15,445 nucleotides of DNA, taken from positions 1-15,445 of the forward strand of contig JBNJHN010000048.1 in NCBI GenBank assembly GCA_051748565.1, written 5' to 3'. The notes beneath the pieces were generated by a model. That model was not told the origin of the DNA. It made no database searches and saw only the letters and a program-made list of their open reading frames with translations. A program made the position numbers and the translations under genes. The first letter of the stretch is position 1. Each line of letters starts with the position of its first letter. Shown piece after piece: positions 13,953-15,445 of the stretch. This DNA is from SKPH01 sp051748565 (GTDB lineage: Bacteria; Bacillota; Dethiobacteria; DTU022).

Positions 13953-13982
13953 AAATAACCCCAAATAAATTCGGGGTCATTT
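13953..13982 (-). terminator. hairpin terminator after the first usp gene
   Basis: AAATAACCCC (13953-13962) and GGGGTCATTT (13973-13982) form a 10-base stem with one mismatch and a 10-base loop. On the minus strand it follows the usp stop by 35 bases and ends in TTATTTATG, a modest U-rich tail. It separates usp from rsmD. Confidence 0.55.
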
Positions 13983-14017
13983 ATATTCTAAGGTTATTAA
14001 ACACCTGATTTTAATAT

Positions 14018-14470
14018 TTATTTTACTACAAGAACACTGCACTTGGCTTCCTGCAGAACCGCATTGCTAACACTGCCCAGCAGTAATTTTTTTAATCCGC
14101 CCATACCTCTGCTGCCGATGATTATTATATCGTAATTCCCTTCTGAGGCAACACGGGCAATTGTTTCTGCAGGGTGCCCGCATTCAAATAATGTATCTGC
14201 ATGTAAATTATTATTTTCAAATTGTTTTGCTGCTTCCGAAAGCATTGCCTGTCTTTCTTCTCTTTCCTGTTCGCCAATTTTTTCAAAACGTCTTAAATCT
14301 TCATGAGTAAGCGGTATCCTGTCGGTTGTAGATTCAGATAAATCATATTTACTCTCAAAGACATTTATAATAGTCAGCTCATCAACACTACAGCCTCCGG
14401 CGATTTCAATCGCCTTTTCAATTGCTTTTTGACTCTGTGTCGAACCATCGACGCAAACCAGTATTTTCAT
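14018..14470 (-). CDS. universal stress protein, UspA family (ATP-binding type)
   Basis: A 150-residue single-domain Usp protein (Rossmann-like, usually dimeric, cytosolic). N-terminal KILVCVDGSTQSQKAIEKA has the conserved V-D-G-S adenine/ribose contact. The C-terminal GSRGMGGLKKLLLGSVS (119-135) fits G-2x-G-9x-G(S/T), so it should bind ATP like the MJ0577 subgroup rather than the non-binding UspA subgroup. Family members help survival under starvation or stress; the exact role is unknown. The ATG follows GAAGAGGTGG. An 11-codon ORF with a stronger ribosome binding site lies just upstream. Paralogue of the next gene. Confidence 0.92.
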   Translation of the reverse strand: MKILVCVDGSTQSQKAIEKAIEIAGGCSVDELTIINVFESKYDLSESTTDRIPLTHEDLRRFEKIGEQEREERQAMLSEAAKQFENNNLHADTLFECGHPAETIARVASEGNYDIIIIGSRGMGGLKKLLLGSVSNAVLQEAKCSVLVVK

Positions 14471-14491
14471 TTAAACCACCTCTTCAAAAAT

Positions 14492-14527
14492 TTAGAGTTG
14501 CCATATTAACAATTTCTGCGGTGCCAT
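14492..14527 (-). CDS. putative 11-residue leader peptide upstream of usp
   Basis: Minus strand ATG at 14527 reads MAPQKLLIWQL then TAA at 14494-14492, 21 bases before the usp ATG. AGGAGG (14541-14536) is 8 bases upstream of it, the best ribosome binding site in this part of the window. It could be a translated leader that controls usp by coupling or attenuation, a genuine micropeptide, or the remnant of a gene start. No coding statistics are possible at this length. Confidence 0.4.
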   Translation of the reverse strand: MAPQKLLIWQL

Positions 14528-14545
14528 ATTGATTTCCTCCTGTAC

Positions 14546-14581
14546 GGAACCGATATGTCCCCGGATAAATCATCCTGTTCC
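14546..14581 (-). promoter_or_regulatory. folded leader upstream of the mini-ORF
   Basis: Minus strand outer arms GGAAC and GTTCC enclose an inner hairpin GGAT/ATCC and a G-rich stretch, just before the AGGAGG of the mini-ORF. The stems are short (4-5 pairs), so this may be chance. No known riboswitch class is recognised. Confidence 0.25.
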
Positions 14582-14675
14582 AATTATTTTTACATGCAGT
14601 TTACGATTATGTTATTGTAGCCTCATAAAAAAGGGAAAATAGGAGACTGCAATTAATTGTAAATATAGAAAGTTC

Positions 14676-15137
14676 TTATTTAACTATGACCACACTGCAG
14701 TTTTTTGCTTCCTGAACTATGGCATTACTCACACTGCCAAGGAATAATTTTTTCAAACCACCGAATCCCCTGCTGCCAATTACGATCATGTCGAATTCTT
14801 CCTCGGCAGCTACCTTGACGATGGTAAGGGATGGATGTCCTTCTTTTAACATGGTACGTGCTTTTATATTTTTTGCTTCAAAAACCTTTAAAGCATCCTG
14901 TAACAACTTGTTTCTTTCCTCTTTGTGCTCTTTCACCATTTCTTTAACCCTTTCGGTGTCAATAACGGATAGGGCATAACCTTCACCGCCCCGGGCGGCA
15001 GTAGAAAAATCCATTTTACCTTCATCAACATGAATTATGGCCACTTCATTGACATTACATCCTTCAGCAATCACGGCTGCTTTTTCCACAGCCTTTTGAC
15101 TATGTTCAGAACCGTCCACGCATACCAAAATTTTCAT
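14676..15137 (-). CDS. universal stress protein, UspA family (ATP-binding type)
   Basis: A 153-residue Usp domain closely related to its neighbour. It shares the opening MKILVCVDGS, the GC-N-V segment and the C-terminal GSRGFGGLKKLFLGSVSNA (from 121), again fitting G-2x-G-9x-G(S/T), so ATP binding is expected. The middle (about residues 38-95) has diverged, the normal place for functional specialisation in this family. The ATG at 15137 follows AAGGAGTG. There is no clear terminator before the downstream usp (205-base gap), so they may be partly co-transcribed. A tandem duplication is the simplest origin. Confidence 0.92.
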   Translation of the reverse strand: MKILVCVDGSEHSQKAVEKAAVIAEGCNVNEVAIIHVDEGKMDFSTAARGGEGYALSVIDTERVKEMVKEHKEERNKLLQDALKVFEAKNIKARTMLKEGHPSLTIVKVAAEEEFDMIVIGSRGFGGLKKLFLGSVSNAIVQEAKNCSVVIVK

Positions 15138-15189
15138 TTAGATTTCACTCCTTATGAAAGATTGTTAATATTCAGCAGCTTTCATATTT

Positions 15190-15198
15190 ATTATATCA
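15190..15198 (-). promoter_or_regulatory. extended -10 promoter of the second usp gene
   Basis: On the minus strand TGA followed by TATAAT (15195-15190), a perfect extended -10; no good -35 at the usual distance. The predicted transcript would have about a 45-base leader before the usp ATG. Confidence 0.5.
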
Positions 15199-15308
15199 TA
15201 TGGTCAGATCAATCTATTAATGGAAATAACCTGGCTTATATTATCCTGTTAATCTTTGCTCCTGCTAAGTTAATCTTAACGAAGATTTATTTGAAAGAAC
15301 ATTGTTTC

Positions 15309-15358
15309 AAAAAAAGCGTAAAAAAAGGCTAAAAAAAAGGTTAAAAAAATTAAAAAAA
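15309..15358 (+). promoter_or_regulatory. phased A-tracts (curved DNA / UP-element-like)
   Basis: Five A-runs of 7-8 bases at 15309-15315, 15320-15326, 15331-15338, 15343-15349 and 15352-15358, with centres about 11, 11, 11 and 9 bases apart, that is, near one helical turn. They end two bases before a TTGACA. Such arrays bend DNA and can act as UP elements. The rest of 15138-15308 shows nothing else that I can support. Confidence 0.65.
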
Positions 15359-15360
15359 GA

Positions 15361-15389
15361 TTGACAATATTACAGAAACTTGCTATGAT
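15361..15389 (+). promoter_or_regulatory. strong sigma-A promoter at the window end
   Basis: TTGACA (15361-15366), 17-base spacer, TATGAT (15384-15389) preceded by TGC (extended -10). With the A-tracts directly upstream it should be very active. It serves a gene or RNA that starts beyond the window. Confidence 0.8.
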
Positions 15390-15395
15390 TATTCT

Positions 15396-15445
15396 ACCAG
15401 GTTCTGAGAGGCTAGAAGGTGAACCGGGCCCGGCTTGAAAGGAAA
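15396..15445 (+). other. 5' leader of an off-window gene
   Basis: The first 50 bases of the transcript from the promoter above. GGTTC (15400-15404) can pair with GAACC (15421-15425), overlapping the 10-base palindrome CCGGGCCCGG (15424-15433). AAAGGAAA (15438-15445) may be a ribosome binding site, so a start codon could lie just past the edge. No known riboswitch is recognised. Confidence 0.4.

Noticed and set aside
15030..15332. 100-codon plus-strand frame opposite the second usp gene and its promoter region
   Set aside because: Mostly antisense to a well-supported gene, runs through its promoter and the A-tracts, has no ribosome binding site, and resembles no family.
15396..15445. Start of a known riboswitch at the window end
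   Set aside because: The GAGAGG and GGGCCCGG pieces recall parts of SAM-I leaders, but order and spacing do not fit and only 50 bases are available.
1..15445. Mobile element, CRISPR array, tRNA or rRNA gene
   Set aside because: No transposase or integrase frames, no regular direct repeats with spacers, and no tRNA-like cloverleaf or rRNA sequence recognised.

Overview
The window looks like a chromosomal segment of a low-to-moderate GC Firmicute, most likely a Clostridia-type anaerobe. This is inferred from strong AGGAGG-type ribosome binding sites, TTG starts, a T-box leader, a GSI-alpha glutamine synthetase paired with an ANTAR regulator, the DXP-independent PdxS/PdxT PLP synthase and an Fe-S-ligand-type PurF. 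It reads as housekeeping biosynthetic DNA. I see no insertion sequence, phage, CRISPR or plasmid signal, and no rRNA or tRNA gene.

Layout. Positions 1-585 hold a promoter, a tiny very basic protein (169-261), a terminator-like hairpin and an FmdB-type zinc-ribbon protein (327-509). pyrG (586-2202, +) converges on and overlaps an ANTAR response regulator (2171-2737, -), which lies downstream of glnA (3035-4363, -). The glnA leader has a consensus sigma-A promoter, a 5' hairpin with a six-base loop and an intrinsic terminator that competes with that hairpin, so it looks like an attenuator. Divergent from glnA run purF and guaA (4534-7528, +). Converging on guaA is a minus-strand operon: aminotransferase, hisH, hisF, pdxS, pdxT (11775 down to 7535), headed by a T-box leader (about 12081-11837). 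hisC (12220-13329, +) diverges from the T-box promoter and converges on rsmD (13359-13901, -). Two universal stress protein paralogues (14018-14470 and 14676-15137, both -) follow; the first has an 11-codon leader ORF. The window ends with phased A-tracts and a strong plus-strand promoter for a gene beyond the edge.

How the genes fit together. Glutamine is the common thread. glnA makes it; PyrG, PurF, GuaA, PdxT and HisH each take its amide nitrogen (for CTP, purines, GMP, PLP and imidazole-glycerol phosphate). PdxST makes PLP, the cofactor of the two aminotransferases in the same block. HisHF also releases AICAR, which feeds the purine pathway of PurF and GuaA. The most interesting inference is that the ANTAR protein, encoded downstream of glnA, acts as an RNA-binding antiterminator on the glnA leader. 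One of the two hairpins expected for an ANTAR target is visible; the second is not.
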